From contig JAZNAG010000123.1 in the NCBI GenBank assembly GCA_045586405.1, positions 1 to 64,000 on the forward strand: a stretch of DNA of 64,000 bases. The letters run 5' to 3'. Below the pieces are notes generated by a model. That model was not told the DNA's origin and made no database searches. It saw only the letters and a list, made by a program, of their open reading frames with translations. Of the stretch, positions 34,026 through 42,969 are shown piece after piece; positions within the stretch are counted from its first letter, which is position 1; the number at the start of each line of letters is the position of its first letter. The translations under genes and the position numbers were made by a program. This DNA is from SIG607 sp045586405. GTDB taxonomy: Bacteria; Bacillota; Clostridia; Oscillospirales; Acutalibacteraceae.

Positions 34026-34661
34026 GTGGAACATAAAACAGTTTCTCTTGCCGATCAGGTTTATGAACAGCTTGAAACCGATATATTAAAGGGTGTATAT
34101 CCCCGCGGCTGTGTTCTTACCGAGCTTAAAATAAGCGAAGCTTTAGGGGTAAGCAGAACACCTGTCAGAGAAGCGCTCAGACGCCTTGCGGCAGAGCATA
34201 TTATAGAAGAGGGCAGCAGAGGTTGCACCGTGCTTGGTATAAACCTTGAGGACCTTTGCGACATTTACGAAATACGCTGTCAGATAGAGGGTATGGCGGC
34301 TGCCCGTGCGGCTCAGCGCATAACCGATGCCCAGATTGAAAAAATCAAGGAGCTTATTGACCTTCAGGAGTTTTATGCTGCAAAGAAAAATGCCGACAGC
34401 CTTGAAAGTATAGATAATGAATTCCACCAGCTTATTTATCAGTATTCGGGCAGCAATGTTATTTATACAACCCTTATGCCGCTTCATAAAAAAATACAGA
34501 AATACCGTAAGGCTTCTGTTGAAAACAAAATGCGTGCAGAACATTCTTATGAAGAGCATAAGGCTATTTATGAGGCACTTAAAAACCGTGACAGTAAAGA
34601 AGCAAATGAAAAAATGACACAGCACGTTAAAAATGCATATAAGCATATTATCAAGGAGTAA
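34026..34661 (+). CDS. GntR-family transcriptional regulator (FCD type)
   Basis: A 211-residue regulator with an N-terminal winged helix-turn-helix (LADQVYEQLETDILKGVYPRG, then SEALGVSRTPVREALRRLAAE) and a C-terminal all-helical FCD ligand domain, with metal-binding candidates in DNEFHQLIY and the late His in EEHKAIYEAL. FCD regulators usually sense carboxylic acids, which suits citrate or isocitrate. The GTG at 34026 follows GGAGG. It lies between the citrate synthase candidate and aconitase and probably binds the palindrome at 32595-32604. Confidence 0.9.
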   Translation: MEHKTVSLADQVYEQLETDILKGVYPRGCVLTELKISEALGVSRTPVREALRRLAAEHIIEEGSRGCTVLGINLEDLCDIYEIRCQIEGMAAARAAQRITDAQIEKIKELIDLQEFYAAKKNADSLESIDNEFHQLIYQYSGSNVIYTTLMPLHKKIQKYRKASVENKMRAEHSYEEHKAIYEALKNRDSKEANEKMTQHVKNAYKHIIKE

Positions 34662-34666
34662 TAAAA

Positions 34667-36595
34667 ATGGGTTTAACTATAGCACAAAAAATTATTAAAG
34701 AGCATCTGAAAAGCGGTGATATGACCGTTGGAAGTGAAATATCCCTTAAAATTGACCAGACTCTGACTCAGGATGCAACCGGTACAATGGCGTATCTTGA
34801 GTTTGAAACTATGGGAATCGATAGAGTGCGTACAGAGAAAAGCGTAGCATACATTGACCATAATACACTGCAGTCGGGCTTTGAAAATGCTGACGACCAC
34901 CGTTACATACAGTCGGTTGCCAAAAAGCACGGCATATACTTTTCCCGCCCCGGTAACGGTATCTGCCATCAGGTACACTTAGAGCGTTTCGGAAAACCCG
35001 GTAAAACCCTTATCGGTTCTGACAGCCATACCCCCACAGGCGGCGGTATCGGTATGCTGTCTTTTGGAGCGGGCGGTCTTGACGTTGCCGTTGCTATGGG
35101 TGGCGGCGCATACTTTATCACTATGCCCAAAATGTATAAGGTAAACCTTACAGGAAAATTGAACCCCTATGTTACCGCAAAGGATGTTAGCCTTGAAATA
35201 CTCCGCATTTTGTCTGTTAAAGGCGGTGTTGGCGCTATTATAGAATGGGGTGGCGAGGGTATTAAAACTCTGTCTGTTCCCGAGCGTGCAACCATTACCA
35301 ATATGGGTACCGAGCTTGGCGCTACTACCTCTATTTTCCCCTCAGATGAAATTACAAGAGAATTCCTTAAAAAGCAGGGAAGAGAGGAAGATTATATTCC
35401 TCTTTGCAGTGATGATGACGCTGTTTATGATAAAATTATAGATATAAACTTAAGCGAACTTGAGCCTCTTATTGCTTGTCCTCACAGCCCTGATAACATT
35501 GTAACTGTAAGCAGTCTTAAGGGCACTAAGGTCGATCAGGTGTGTATAGGTTCCTGTACCAACTCTTCGCTTTTTGATATGCTGAAAGTAGCGGCAATGC
35601 TTAAAGGTAAAACCATAAAGGACAGCGTCAGCCTTTCTGTATCTCCCGGCTCAAAGCAGGTGCTTACCATGCTTGCTGACTGTGGCGCTTTATCAGATAT
35701 TATTGCAAGCGGCGCCAGAGTGCTCGAATGTGCTTGCGGTCCTTGTATAGGTATGGGCTTCTCACCGAATTCTGCAGGTGTGTCACTTCGTACCTTTAAC
35801 AGAAATTTTGAGGGCAGAAGCGGTACTAAGGACGGTCAGGTTTATCTTGTGTCTCCCGAAACGGCAGTTGCAGCAGCGCTTACGGGTGAAATTACCGATC
35901 CCAGACTTATGGGGGATGAAATAAAGGTTGATATGCCCGAAAAATTCCTTATCAACGATACCGCTGTAATTGAGCCTGCAAGTCTTGAAGACAGTAAAAA
36001 TATAGAGGTGCTTCGCGGTCCTAACATTAAAAAGTTCCCTGATGCCCGTCCTCAGACAGACTCTCTTACTGCAGAGCTTGTTTTAAAGGTTGGCGACAAT
36101 ATCACCACCGACCATATTATGCCTGCAGGTGCTAAAATACTGCCTTACCGTTCTAATATTCCATATCTTTCTAAATTCTGCTTTGCCGTTTGTGACGAAA
36201 GTTTTAGTGAGAGGGCAAAAGCGGCAGGTCAGAGTTTCATTCTCGGTGGCGCTAACTATGGACAGGGCTCTTCCCGTGAACATGCGGCTCTTGTTCCTAT
36301 GTATCTCGGTGTCAGAGTTGTTATAGCAAAAAGCTTTGCAAGAATTCATATCGCAAACCTTATAAATGCAGGTATTATGCCTGTTACCCTTGAAAACGGC
36401 GATGATTATGACCGCTTAAACCAAGGCGATAAGTTGGAACTTAGTGACATTTATGAAGGTATGGATAAGGGTAAACTTCTTTTAAATAATAAAACAAGTG
36501 GTGAAAAGATAAATCTTATCTGTTCCTTTACCGAAAGACAAAAGGCTATTTTAAAGGCCGGAGGTCTGCTTGCCTTTGTAGCTACAGAAAACTGA
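34667..36595 (+). CDS. Aconitate hydratase
   Basis: A 642-residue [4Fe-4S] hydratase interconverting citrate and isocitrate. Iron-sulfur ligands are visible as IGSCTNSS and CACGPCIGMG. GSDSHTPTGGGIGMLSFGAGG and the C-terminal swivel domain signature GGANYGQGSSREHAA (substrate-binding Ser/Arg) support aconitase. It is of the shorter clostridial/mitochondrial-like type, shorter than AcnA (about 890). It follows gntR by five bases with an AAGGAG ribosome site and ends the operon. Confidence 0.93.
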   Translation: MGLTIAQKIIKEHLKSGDMTVGSEISLKIDQTLTQDATGTMAYLEFETMGIDRVRTEKSVAYIDHNTLQSGFENADDHRYIQSVAKKHGIYFSRPGNGICHQVHLERFGKPGKTLIGSDSHTPTGGGIGMLSFGAGGLDVAVAMGGGAYFITMPKMYKVNLTGKLNPYVTAKDVSLEILRILSVKGGVGAIIEWGGEGIKTLSVPERATITNMGTELGATTSIFPSDEITREFLKKQGREEDYIPLCSDDDAVYDKIIDINLSELEPLIACPHSPDNIVTVSSLKGTKVDQVCIGSCTNSSLFDMLKVAAMLKGKTIKDSVSLSVSPGSKQVLTMLADCGALSDIIASGARVLECACGPCIGMGFSPNSAGVSLRTFNRNFEGRSGTKDGQVYLVSPETAVAAALTGEITDPRLMGDEIKVDMPEKFLINDTAVIEPASLEDSKNIEVLRGPNIKKFPDARPQTDSLTAELVLKVGDNITTDHIMPAGAKILPYRSNIPYLSKFCFAVCDESFSERAKAAGQSFILGGANYGQGSSREHAALVPMYLGVRVVIAKSFARIHIANLINAGIMPVTLENGDDYDRLNQGDKLELSDIYEGMDKGKLLLNNKTSGEKINLICSFTERQKAILKAGGLLAFVATEN

Positions 36596-36607
36596 TTTTA
36601 ATCCGAA

Positions 36608-36634
36608 AGTCCCGAATATTTCGGGGCTTTTTTG
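36608..36634 (+). terminator. Terminator after aconitase
   Basis: AGTCCCGAA pairs with TTCGGGGCT (one G-T pair), followed by six T. Confidence 0.8.
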
Positions 36635-36724
36635 TGTATATATACTGTTGACTTGTTGTGTTTAAAGGTATACAATATATAGTAGAGACAGATGTAGTCT
36701 GAAATTTCCCCTTTGGTGATAAAA

Positions 36725-38311
36725 ATGAAAAAAATCGCGGCAATTATTTTAAGTTTAATCCTTGTTATCAATGTAATACCTGTAAGCGCTGTGGGCGAAG
36801 ATAGCTTTACTGATTATAAAGAGGCTATTTATAACGGTATTTTAGATATGAAAGAAGAAATAGATTTAAGGGATTATAATATAACAGCAGAAGAAGGATT
36901 GAATTATATAAATTTTTTGATATATCAACATCCTGAAATTTGCTATTTTAATTATAAAAAAATTTCATATTCCCATTATGGCAATATTATTACGTCCTTA
37001 ATGTTTGAATATGTTGTATCCAAGGAAGAACAACAACGCCAACTGAAATTTATTGATGAAACAATAAATCCGGTACTTGAAAAAGTTGATGACGGTTGGT
37101 CTGAGGCGGAAAAGGCTCTTTATGTGCATGATTGGTTGGTTTCTAACTTTATGTACGATTATCGCCTTTTTACACATCCTAATACAGAAAATCACGATAT
37201 ATACGGCTTTTTAAAGGACGGTATAGGTGTTTGTGAAAGCTATGCCGCAACCTATATGTATATGGTTCGAAAATTAGGCCTTGAAAGTTATATGGCTATA
37301 AATAGTACGGATCTGGACAATGACGGTACGGACGATGCTTTGGGACACGGCTGGAATGTTGTTAAGATTGACGGTAAGTGGTGTCATGTTGATGCAACTT
37401 ATGATGATCCTATACTGGGTGAAAGCTTTACTTATGACTATGTTGGAGAAGTATCTCACGATAAGTTTTTGCTTTCTGACCAGCAGATAGTAAAAAACGA
37501 TAACGGATATGAGCATTACGGTTACCGGGTGCCTTATGTTGAGGAAGAAATAGTTTGTGAAGAATATACAGGTAATGATTTATGGCGTAATGCGGTATCA
37601 TCGGTTGTTCCTGTGGGCGAATATTGGTATTATCTTGATCCTAAAGGTGTAAACGGAGGTCTGCTTCGAACTAAGGACTTTAAAACTGCTGAACAAGTAA
37701 TGGCGGTGGGTGAGTATTCCGATAAATTTGATAAGTATTGTTGGCTTATGGATGACGGTAACGGATGGACTCGCTATTTTACCGGTCTTTTTGAATATAA
37801 TGAGCATCTGTTCTTTTCTGACAGTAAAAACATTTACGCTTATGATACCCATCACGACATAGTTAATCCATTGCCTATTGAAAGACAAGAGGGCAACTAT
37901 TTCTTTGGCCTTAATATGAAGGACAAATCCATAACATATATAACCTCAAAAACAGATATCAAAGATGTTACTGAGGGACACTATACCTTGACTTTGCACT
38001 TTATTGTTTCACATTGGGATATAGTAAAACAGCCCACCCAAACTGAAGACGGCTTAAAGGTAAAACGCTGCTATTTCTGCGGCGAAATAGTTGAAAGTCA
38101 GACAATACCTTGTTTAACACAAGGTAAAAAGGGTGACGCTGAAGGTAGCGGTAATATTGATACAACAGACCTGGCGATTATAAAACTGTATCTTGCAGAT
38201 GAAAGCAGATATATAATGGGTTTGGCAGATATTGATAACAGTGGCAAGGTGGATACCAGCGACCTTGCTCTTATGAAGTTATATCTTGCAGGAGCAATAG
38301 CGAATTTTTAA
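36725..38311 (+). CDS. Secreted transglutaminase-like protein with C-terminal dockerin
   Basis: A 528-residue protein. The signal peptide is residues 1-22 (MKKIAAIILSLILVINVIPV, then SA). The transglutaminase core has a catalytic Cys in GVCESYAATYMY (about 169), His in ALGHGWNVV (about 206) and Asp in CHVDATYDDP (about 221). A CxxC mini-domain (RCYFCGE...IPC) lies near 445. Residues 468-528 form a type I dockerin with two Ca2+ repeats, AEGSGNIDTTDLAIIKLYL and IDNSGKVDTSDLALMKLYL. Dockerins bind cohesins; no cohesin gene is in view. It may be a protease or crosslinker on a cell-surface complex. The ATG at 36725 is preferred over the upstream TTG because it directly starts the signal peptide. 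Confidence 0.88.
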   Translation: MKKIAAIILSLILVINVIPVSAVGEDSFTDYKEAIYNGILDMKEEIDLRDYNITAEEGLNYINFLIYQHPEICYFNYKKISYSHYGNIITSLMFEYVVSKEEQQRQLKFIDETINPVLEKVDDGWSEAEKALYVHDWLVSNFMYDYRLFTHPNTENHDIYGFLKDGIGVCESYAATYMYMVRKLGLESYMAINSTDLDNDGTDDALGHGWNVVKIDGKWCHVDATYDDPILGESFTYDYVGEVSHDKFLLSDQQIVKNDNGYEHYGYRVPYVEEEIVCEEYTGNDLWRNAVSSVVPVGEYWYYLDPKGVNGGLLRTKDFKTAEQVMAVGEYSDKFDKYCWLMDDGNGWTRYFTGLFEYNEHLFFSDSKNIYAYDTHHDIVNPLPIERQEGNYFFGLNMKDKSITYITSKTDIKDVTEGHYTLTLHFIVSHWDIVKQPTQTEDGLKVKRCYFCGEIVESQTIPCLTQGKKGDAEGSGNIDTTDLAIIKLYLADESRYIMGLADIDNSGKVDTSDLALMKLYLAGAIANF

Positions 38312-38356
38312 AAGGCAGTTTAACTGACTTTTGCTTTTAGGGGAAAAGGTGAAAAG

Positions 38357-39733
38357 ATGAACAAGAATAAAACCCTTGATATGACAACAGGACCGTTTCT
38401 TAAAAAAATACTGCTTTTTTCGTTTCCCATAATAGTTTCGGGAGTATTGCAACTGCTTTTTAATGCGGCTGATATTGCCATTGTTGGTAATTTTTCAAAG
38501 GACGGTGACTTTGCCGTATCTGCGGTGGGCTGTACCACATCGCTTATTAACTGTATTATTTCCATTGCCATGGGACTTAGTAACGGCGCAGGTGTTTTGG
38601 TGGCTCAGTTTGTGGGCGCTAAAAACAGTAAGCAGGTTAAAAATACGGTACATACCGCAATGCTGCTGTCGGTTATATGCGGCGGGGTAATGGGTGTTGC
38701 GGGATTTTTGTTTTCAAAGCCTTTGCTTTGCCTTATGGGTACACCGGACGATGTTTTGCCTCTGGCGGTGCTTTATGTAAAAATATATTTTATCGGTCTT
38801 CCGGTACAAATGATATATAACTTTGGCAGTTCAATTCTTCGTGCCATAGGGGATACCACCCGTCCGCTTCTCTTTCTTGCAATTTCGGGTGTGGTGAATG
38901 TAGTGCTTAATATCCTCTTTGTTTCACTTTTTGATATGAGTGTTGATGGCGTAGCCTTGGCAACAATAATATCTCAGGGCGTTTCTGCAGTACTTGTTGT
39001 GCTTTATATGATAAAACAGGAAAACGACTGTAAACTCGAAATAAAAAAACTCAACCTGTCTTTAAGAACGATAAGACAGATATTTTATATAGGTATTCCC
39101 GCAGGTCTTCAGAGCGTTATTTTTTCCTTTTCAAACGCTATACTGCAAAGCACCATAAATTCTTTCGGTGCTTACGCTATGGCAGGTAGCGCCGCCGCAA
39201 ACGCTATTGCAGGTTTTGTACTTATGCCTATGAATTCAATACACCATGCGGCAAGTAATTTTATAGGTCAGAATACAGGCGCTAAAAAAATAGAACAGAT
39301 AAAGAAACTTACAAAACTTCTTTGTGCAACGGTTACCGTTATCGGAGTTGTTTTAGGTTCTGCGGCTACAATATTCAGAGAAAGTTTAATCGGTATATTT
39401 ACAAAAAATCCTCAGTCTATGCAATATGCGGTTATACATTTAAGCGTAATATGTTTGCCCTATTTCGTGTGCGGTATAAATGATGTTGTGGTCGGCTGTA
39501 TACGCGGTATGGGGACTGCTGTTTCGCCAATGCTTGTTTCCCTTGCGGGTATATGCGGTTTCAGACTTATATGGATATGGGGTGTATTCCCGTATCTCAG
39601 AAGAACTTTTGAAGGAACAAATACACAGTATATGCTTCTGTTTATTTCATATTTCATCAGTTGGGCTATAACCCTGGCTTTTCAACTACTGGTTTATAAA
39701 AGGACATATAATAAACTTAAAAGATGTATATAA
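38357..39733 (+). CDS. MATE-family efflux transporter
   Basis: A 458-residue protein with twelve hydrophobic segments in two similar halves (MatE domains), e.g. LFSFPIIVSGVLQLLFNAAD and IGIPAGLQSVIFSFSNAILQ. MATE proteins export cationic drugs or metabolites using H+ or Na+. Its AAAGGTG ribosome site lies near 38344-38350, upstream of the ATG. The substrate is unknown. It ends convergent with rpmB, sharing a terminator. Confidence 0.93.
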   Translation: MNKNKTLDMTTGPFLKKILLFSFPIIVSGVLQLLFNAADIAIVGNFSKDGDFAVSAVGCTTSLINCIISIAMGLSNGAGVLVAQFVGAKNSKQVKNTVHTAMLLSVICGGVMGVAGFLFSKPLLCLMGTPDDVLPLAVLYVKIYFIGLPVQMIYNFGSSILRAIGDTTRPLLFLAISGVVNVVLNILFVSLFDMSVDGVALATIISQGVSAVLVVLYMIKQENDCKLEIKKLNLSLRTIRQIFYIGIPAGLQSVIFSFSNAILQSTINSFGAYAMAGSAAANAIAGFVLMPMNSIHHAASNFIGQNTGAKKIEQIKKLTKLLCATVTVIGVVLGSAATIFRESLIGIFTKNPQSMQYAVIHLSVICLPYFVCGINDVVVGCIRGMGTAVSPMLVSLAGICGFRLIWIWGVFPYLRRTFEGTNTQYMLLFISYFISWAITLAFQLLVYKRTYNKLKRCI

Positions 39734-39741
39734 AAAGAAAA

Positions 39742-39768
39742 AGAGCAATCCAAATCGGATTGCTCTAA
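39742..39768. terminator. Bidirectional terminator between the MATE gene and rpmB
   Basis: AGAGCAATCC (39742-39751) and GGATTGCTCT (39757-39766) form a 10-bp stem. The minus-strand side is T-rich and serves rpmB. Confidence 0.8.
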
Positions 39769-39795
39769 ATTCTAATCTTAAAAGAATTAACTTTG

Positions 39796-39984
39796 TTAGA
39801 TTGCGCGTGTAACCTTTCCGGAACGCAGGCAACGGGTGCAAGCGTAAATACGACGCGGAGAACCGTCAACAATAGCTTTAACTCTCTTAACATTGGGCTT
39901 CCAGGTACGGTTTGTACGTCTGTGAGAGTGAGAAACCTTAATACCGAAAGTAATTTCTTTACTGCAGATATCACATTTAGCCAT
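39796..39984 (-). CDS. rpmB: 50S ribosomal protein L28
   Basis: A 62-residue protein, MAKCDICSKEITFGIKVSHS then KPNVKRVKAIVDGSPRRIYACTRCLRSGKV. Both CxxC pairs are present (CDIC, CTRC), so this is the zinc-binding paralogue type. The ATG at 39984 has GGAGG upstream. A promoter TTGCTT-17-TATAAT lies on the minus strand at 40064-40036. It is a single-gene unit. Confidence 0.96.
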   Translation of the reverse strand: MAKCDICSKEITFGIKVSHSHRRTNRTWKPNVKRVKAIVDGSPRRIYACTRCLRSGKVTRAI

Positions 39985-40035
39985 GTTAAGCACCTCCTTC
40001 TAGAATTTTAAAACAAATTTACATTAGCAAAGGCA

Positions 40036-40064
40036 ATTATAACAGATGTGAAGGAAAAAAGCAA
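40036..40064 (-). promoter_or_regulatory. Promoter of rpmB
   Basis: On the minus strand TTGCTT (40064-40059) and TATAAT (40041-40036) are 17 bases apart. Confidence 0.7.
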
Positions 40065-40142
40065 GTGTTTTTTTATATTATTTTGTGTTTTAATATCTAA
40101 TTGAATTTTCGCCTTTAGTATGGTATATTATTTTATATAAAT

Positions 40143-40219
40143 GCGCTTGTAGCTCAGCTGGATAGAGCACTGCCCTCCGACGGCAGGTGTCGGCGGTTCG
40201 AATCCGTTCAAGCGCGCCA
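40143..40219 (+). tRNA. tRNA-Arg (anticodon CCG)
   Basis: A complete cloverleaf of 77 bases including encoded CCA. Acceptor GCGCTTG/CAAGCGC; D arm GCTC/GAGC; anticodon stem CTGCC/GGCAG around loop CTCCGAC giving CCG (reads CGG); T arm with GGTTCGAATCC. Its 3' end is partly repeated at 40398-40408, see the repeat feature. Confidence 0.95.
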
Positions 40220-40450
40220 AACAAAAAGCACCCTCCAGGGTGCTTTTTGTTTGGCACATTTAAGCGGTAAGCAGAATCGTCGGGTTCGTCGAAGCAGCCG
40301 CAAAGGCGCGATAGCCTTAGCGGACTGTGAAGTCTCGAGTAAGGCATAGATTTCGTCAACCGCTCGGAGCGGTCGAAATAATGCCGACGCAGAGTACCCG
40401 TTCAAGCGTGAACCCTCCAGGGTGCTTTTTGTTTGACTTGTTTAAGCAAT
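40204..40450 (+). repeat. Direct duplication of the tRNA-Arg 3' end and terminator flanking a GC-rich 145-bp insert
   Basis: CCGTTCAAGCG occurs at 40204-40214 and 40398-40408. CCCTCCAGGGTGCTTTTTGT (then TTG) occurs at 40231-40253 and 40413-40435, and both copies are followed by TTTAAGC. The second copy lacks the CCA and the 5' half of the terminator stem. Between them, 40254-40397 is much richer in G and C than its surroundings and holds a CCGCTCGGAGCGG hairpin. The layout is like attL/attR around a tiny insert, or a slipped duplication. Confidence 0.6.
40222..40252 (+). terminator. Terminator after tRNA-Arg(CCG)
   Basis: CAAAAAGCACCCT and AGGGTGCTTTTTG form a long stem with a short CC loop. 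Confidence 0.8.
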
Positions 40451-40493
40451 TTTTTACAAGAAAAAGATTTTTTTATTTTTTTTAAAAAAAGCC

Positions 40494-40522
40494 TTGACAA
40501 AGGCTTTACACTGTGGTAATAT
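40494..40522 (+). promoter_or_regulatory. Promoter of the 5S rRNA gene
   Basis: TTGACA (40494-40499) and TAATAT (40517-40522) with 17-base spacing, about 25 bases before the 5S start. Confidence 0.75.
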
Positions 40523-40546
40523 ATCAAAGTCGCAAGACGAAATACA

Positions 40547-40663
<117 letters not shown>

Positions 40664-40668
40664 CATTA

Positions 40669-40692
40669 AACAGGTCAATAGACCTGTTTTTT
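40669..40692 (+). terminator. Terminator after 5S rRNA
   Basis: ACAGGTC and GACCTGT with an AATA loop, followed by a T run. Confidence 0.85.
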
Positions 40693-40776
40693 ATTTTTAT
40701 ATATTTTTTCTTGTAAAATCCGCCGTAATAAGATATATTATATATATACATAATATTACCGAAAAGGAGTATTAAA

Positions 40777-42360
40777 ATGAATAAAGAAAAAATTGTTTCG
40801 GGAAAAACCTATCTTGGTATAGAGCTTGGTTCTACAAGAATCAAAGCCTGTCTTATTGACGAAAACTATGCGGTTATCGCAAGTGGCGGATATGAATGGG
40901 AAAACCGCTATGAGAACGGTTACTGGACATACTCTCTTGATGATATTCACAGCGGTATAAAAGGCTGTTTTAAAGACCTATGCGCAAATATTGAAAAGGA
41001 GTACGGCGTTGCTTTTGAGAAAACTGAGGCTATCGGTATTTCTGGTATGATGCACGGCTTCTTGCCCTTTGATAAAAACGGTAATTTGCTTACTCCTTTC
41101 AGAACCTGGAGAAATACTACAACCGCCAAGGCTGCGGCAGAACTGTCAGAACTTTTTAAGTTCAATGTTCCTCAGCGCTGGAGTATTTCACATCTTTATC
41201 AGGCAATTTTGAATGATGAGCCTTATGTTAAGGATATTGCCTATATAACCACCCTTTCGGGTTATATTCATTATCTGCTTACCGGTGAGCATGAACTTGG
41301 CGTCGGCGAGGCTTCGGGTATGTTCCCCATAACCGATAACAATTATGATAAGGATATGCTTGCTAAGTTTTCTGACCTTATTAAAGACAGAAACTTTGAC
41401 TGGAAAATTGAAGAAATTTTGCCTAAGGTTAAGGTTGCAGGGGATAGCGGTACCGAGCTTTCCGATAGCGGTGCAAAGTTTATTGACGAAAGAGGCATTC
41501 TTAAAGCAGGAATTCCTATGTGCGCCCCCGAGGGCGATGCGGGTACGGGTATGGTTGCTACCAACGCTGTGCTTGAGAGAACGGGTAATGTTTCTGCAGG
41601 TACCTCTATTTTCGGTATGCTTGTACTTGAAAAGCCTCTCAAAAACGTGTATGAGGAAATTGACGTTGTAACCACTCCTGCAGGTTCACCCGTTGCTATG
41701 GTGCATTGTAACAACTGTTGCGGTGAGCTTGACGCATTCGTTAAAATGTTTGGCGAATTTGCAGCCCTTGCAGGACTTAAAATGGATAAATCCGACCTTT
41801 ACGGTCTGCTTTATAATAACACCGAAAACGGCGATGCTGACTGTGGCGGAATAACCGCTTATAACTACCTTTCGGGTGAGCATATTTCGGGTATTGAAAA
41901 GGGAAGTCCTATGTATTTCCGTACCCCTGACAGCAAAATGACTCTTGCTAACTTTATGAAGGCAGAACTTTACTCGGCTATGGCTACTCTTAAAGTAGGC
42001 ATGGAAATTCTTATTGATAAAGAAAATGCAAAGGCTGATAAATTCCTCGGCCACGGTGGTCTTTTCAAGGTTAAGGGTATCGCTCAGCAGATTTTGAGTA
42101 ATGCGCTTAATACTAAGGTTAGCGTAATGGAAACCGCAAGTGAGGGCGGTGCCTGGGGTATGGCACTTCTCGCCGCTTATATGATGAATAAAAATGACAA
42201 AACCCTTGGCGTATGGCTTGAAGAAAATGTATTTTCAAGCATGGCTACTCAGGTAACAACCCCCGATAAAGCAGGTGTTGACGGCTTTAACGCTTATATA
42301 AAACGCTATAAAACCGGACTTTCTGCTGAAAAAGAACTTGAAAAGGTTCACGGTATATAA
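40777..42360 (+). CDS. FGGY-family carbohydrate kinase
   Basis: A 527-residue sugar kinase with two actin-like domains. YLGIELGSTRIKACLID near residue 12 is the first phosphate-binding motif; AIGISGMMHGFLPFD, GNVSAGTSIFGML and LGHGGLFKVKG follow in FGGY order. It phosphorylates a pentulose, hexulose or related polyol; xylulose or ribulose is likely, but no sugar genes adjoin to decide. GGAG lies before the ATG. It ends in the hairpin shared with the deacetylase start. Confidence 0.9.
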   Translation: MNKEKIVSGKTYLGIELGSTRIKACLIDENYAVIASGGYEWENRYENGYWTYSLDDIHSGIKGCFKDLCANIEKEYGVAFEKTEAIGISGMMHGFLPFDKNGNLLTPFRTWRNTTTAKAAAELSELFKFNVPQRWSISHLYQAILNDEPYVKDIAYITTLSGYIHYLLTGEHELGVGEASGMFPITDNNYDKDMLAKFSDLIKDRNFDWKIEEILPKVKVAGDSGTELSDSGAKFIDERGILKAGIPMCAPEGDAGTGMVATNAVLERTGNVSAGTSIFGMLVLEKPLKNVYEEIDVVTTPAGSPVAMVHCNNCCGELDAFVKMFGEFAALAGLKMDKSDLYGLLYNNTENGDADCGGITAYNYLSGEHISGIEKGSPMYFRTPDSKMTLANFMKAELYSAMATLKVGMEILIDKENAKADKFLGHGGLFKVKGIAQQILSNALNTKVSVMETASEGGAWGMALLAAYMMNKNDKTLGVWLEENVFSSMATQVTTPDKAGVDGFNAYIKRYKTGLSAEKELEKVHGI

Positions 42361-42375
42361 CGGGTAATAAATAAT

Positions 42376-42420
42376 AACCGCCTTTCATATCTTAAATTAG
42401 ATATGAAAGGCGGTTTTTTT
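42376..42420 (+). terminator. Terminator that runs directly into the deacetylase start codon
   Basis: Sixteen-base arms (42376-42391, 42400-42415) with a loop of about eight bases, then a T run to 42420. The ATG of the deacetylase gene is the very next codon at 42421, and the only plausible ribosome site (AAAGGCGG) lies in the 3' arm. Confidence 0.85.
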
Positions 42421-42963
42421 ATGAAATGCTTAATAATTACAAAAAGGCAGATTACACTTGCCTGCGCCCTTGTGGTAGCCTTTACGGTGTGCATAATCGG
42501 TACGCTGTCGGCGGTGGCGGATAATAATAAAAAACTGCCTATATACTGCGTTGAATGCAGTGAAAAAAAGATAGCGATTTCCTTTGATGCGGCGTGGGGT
42601 AATGATGATACCGAAACCCTTATAAATATCCTTGCTGAATATGATGTTCCTGCTACATTTTTTGTGGTGGGCGCTTGGGTGGATAAATATCCCGAATCGG
42701 TAAAGCAACTGTCTGACGCAGGGCATAGAATAGAAAACCATTCCAATACCCACCCCTATATGACAAAACTGTCGGTAGAGCAAATGAAGAACGAGGTAGA
42801 GTGCTGTAACCGGAAAATTTCAAGTGTTACGGGCAGAACACCAACCCTTATAAGAGTTCCCTACGGCGATTACGATAACCGTGTTGTTGAAACAATAGAG
42901 AGCATGAATATGTACTGTATTCAGTGGGATGTTGAAACACTTGCAACAAAAGTAATAGTGTGA
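42421..42963 (+). CDS. Polysaccharide deacetylase, 5' part, interrupted by the integrative element
   Basis: The frame encodes an N-terminal membrane anchor (TLACALVVAFTVCIIGTLSA, about 12-31) and a NodB domain: SFDAAWGND (54-62), HSNTHP (107-112) and RVPYGDY (145-151). After Asp170 the true sequence is cut; the last ten codons before TGA at 42963 come from the element. The missing end, including the C-terminal VLFHND motif, is at 48147-48407. FDAAWG instead of FDDG is typical of a clostridial/bacillar subfamily related to PdaB/YlxY, some of which act in spore cortex or envelope peptidoglycan. The truncated form is unlikely to be active. Confidence 0.88.
   Translation: MKCLIITKRQITLACALVVAFTVCIIGTLSAVADNNKKLPIYCVECSEKKIAISFDAAWGNDDTETLINILAEYDVPATFFVVGAWVDKYPESVKQLSDAGHRIENHSNTHPYMTKLSVEQMKNEVECCNRKISSVTGRTPTLIRVPYGDYDNRVVETIESMNMYCIQWDVETLATKVIV
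42929..42935 (+). other. attL core ATGTTGA
   Basis: Left junction. The bases before it (CAGTGG) are host deacetylase; the bases after it (AACACTTGC) belong to the element. Confidence 0.8.
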
Positions 42964-42969
42964 TATAAT
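42941..42969 (+). promoter_or_regulatory. Recombinase promoter just inside the left end
   Basis: TTGCAA (42941-42946) and TATAAT (42964-42969), 17 bases apart, lie entirely in element DNA. Transcription would begin near 42976 and read the recombinase. Confidence 0.65.

Noticed and set aside
40090..40405. Minus-strand frames across tRNA-Arg and the GC-rich repeat (including an ALERIRTADTCRRRAV-like protein)
   Set aside because: This is the antisense of a tRNA gene, a well-known source of spurious annotated proteins.
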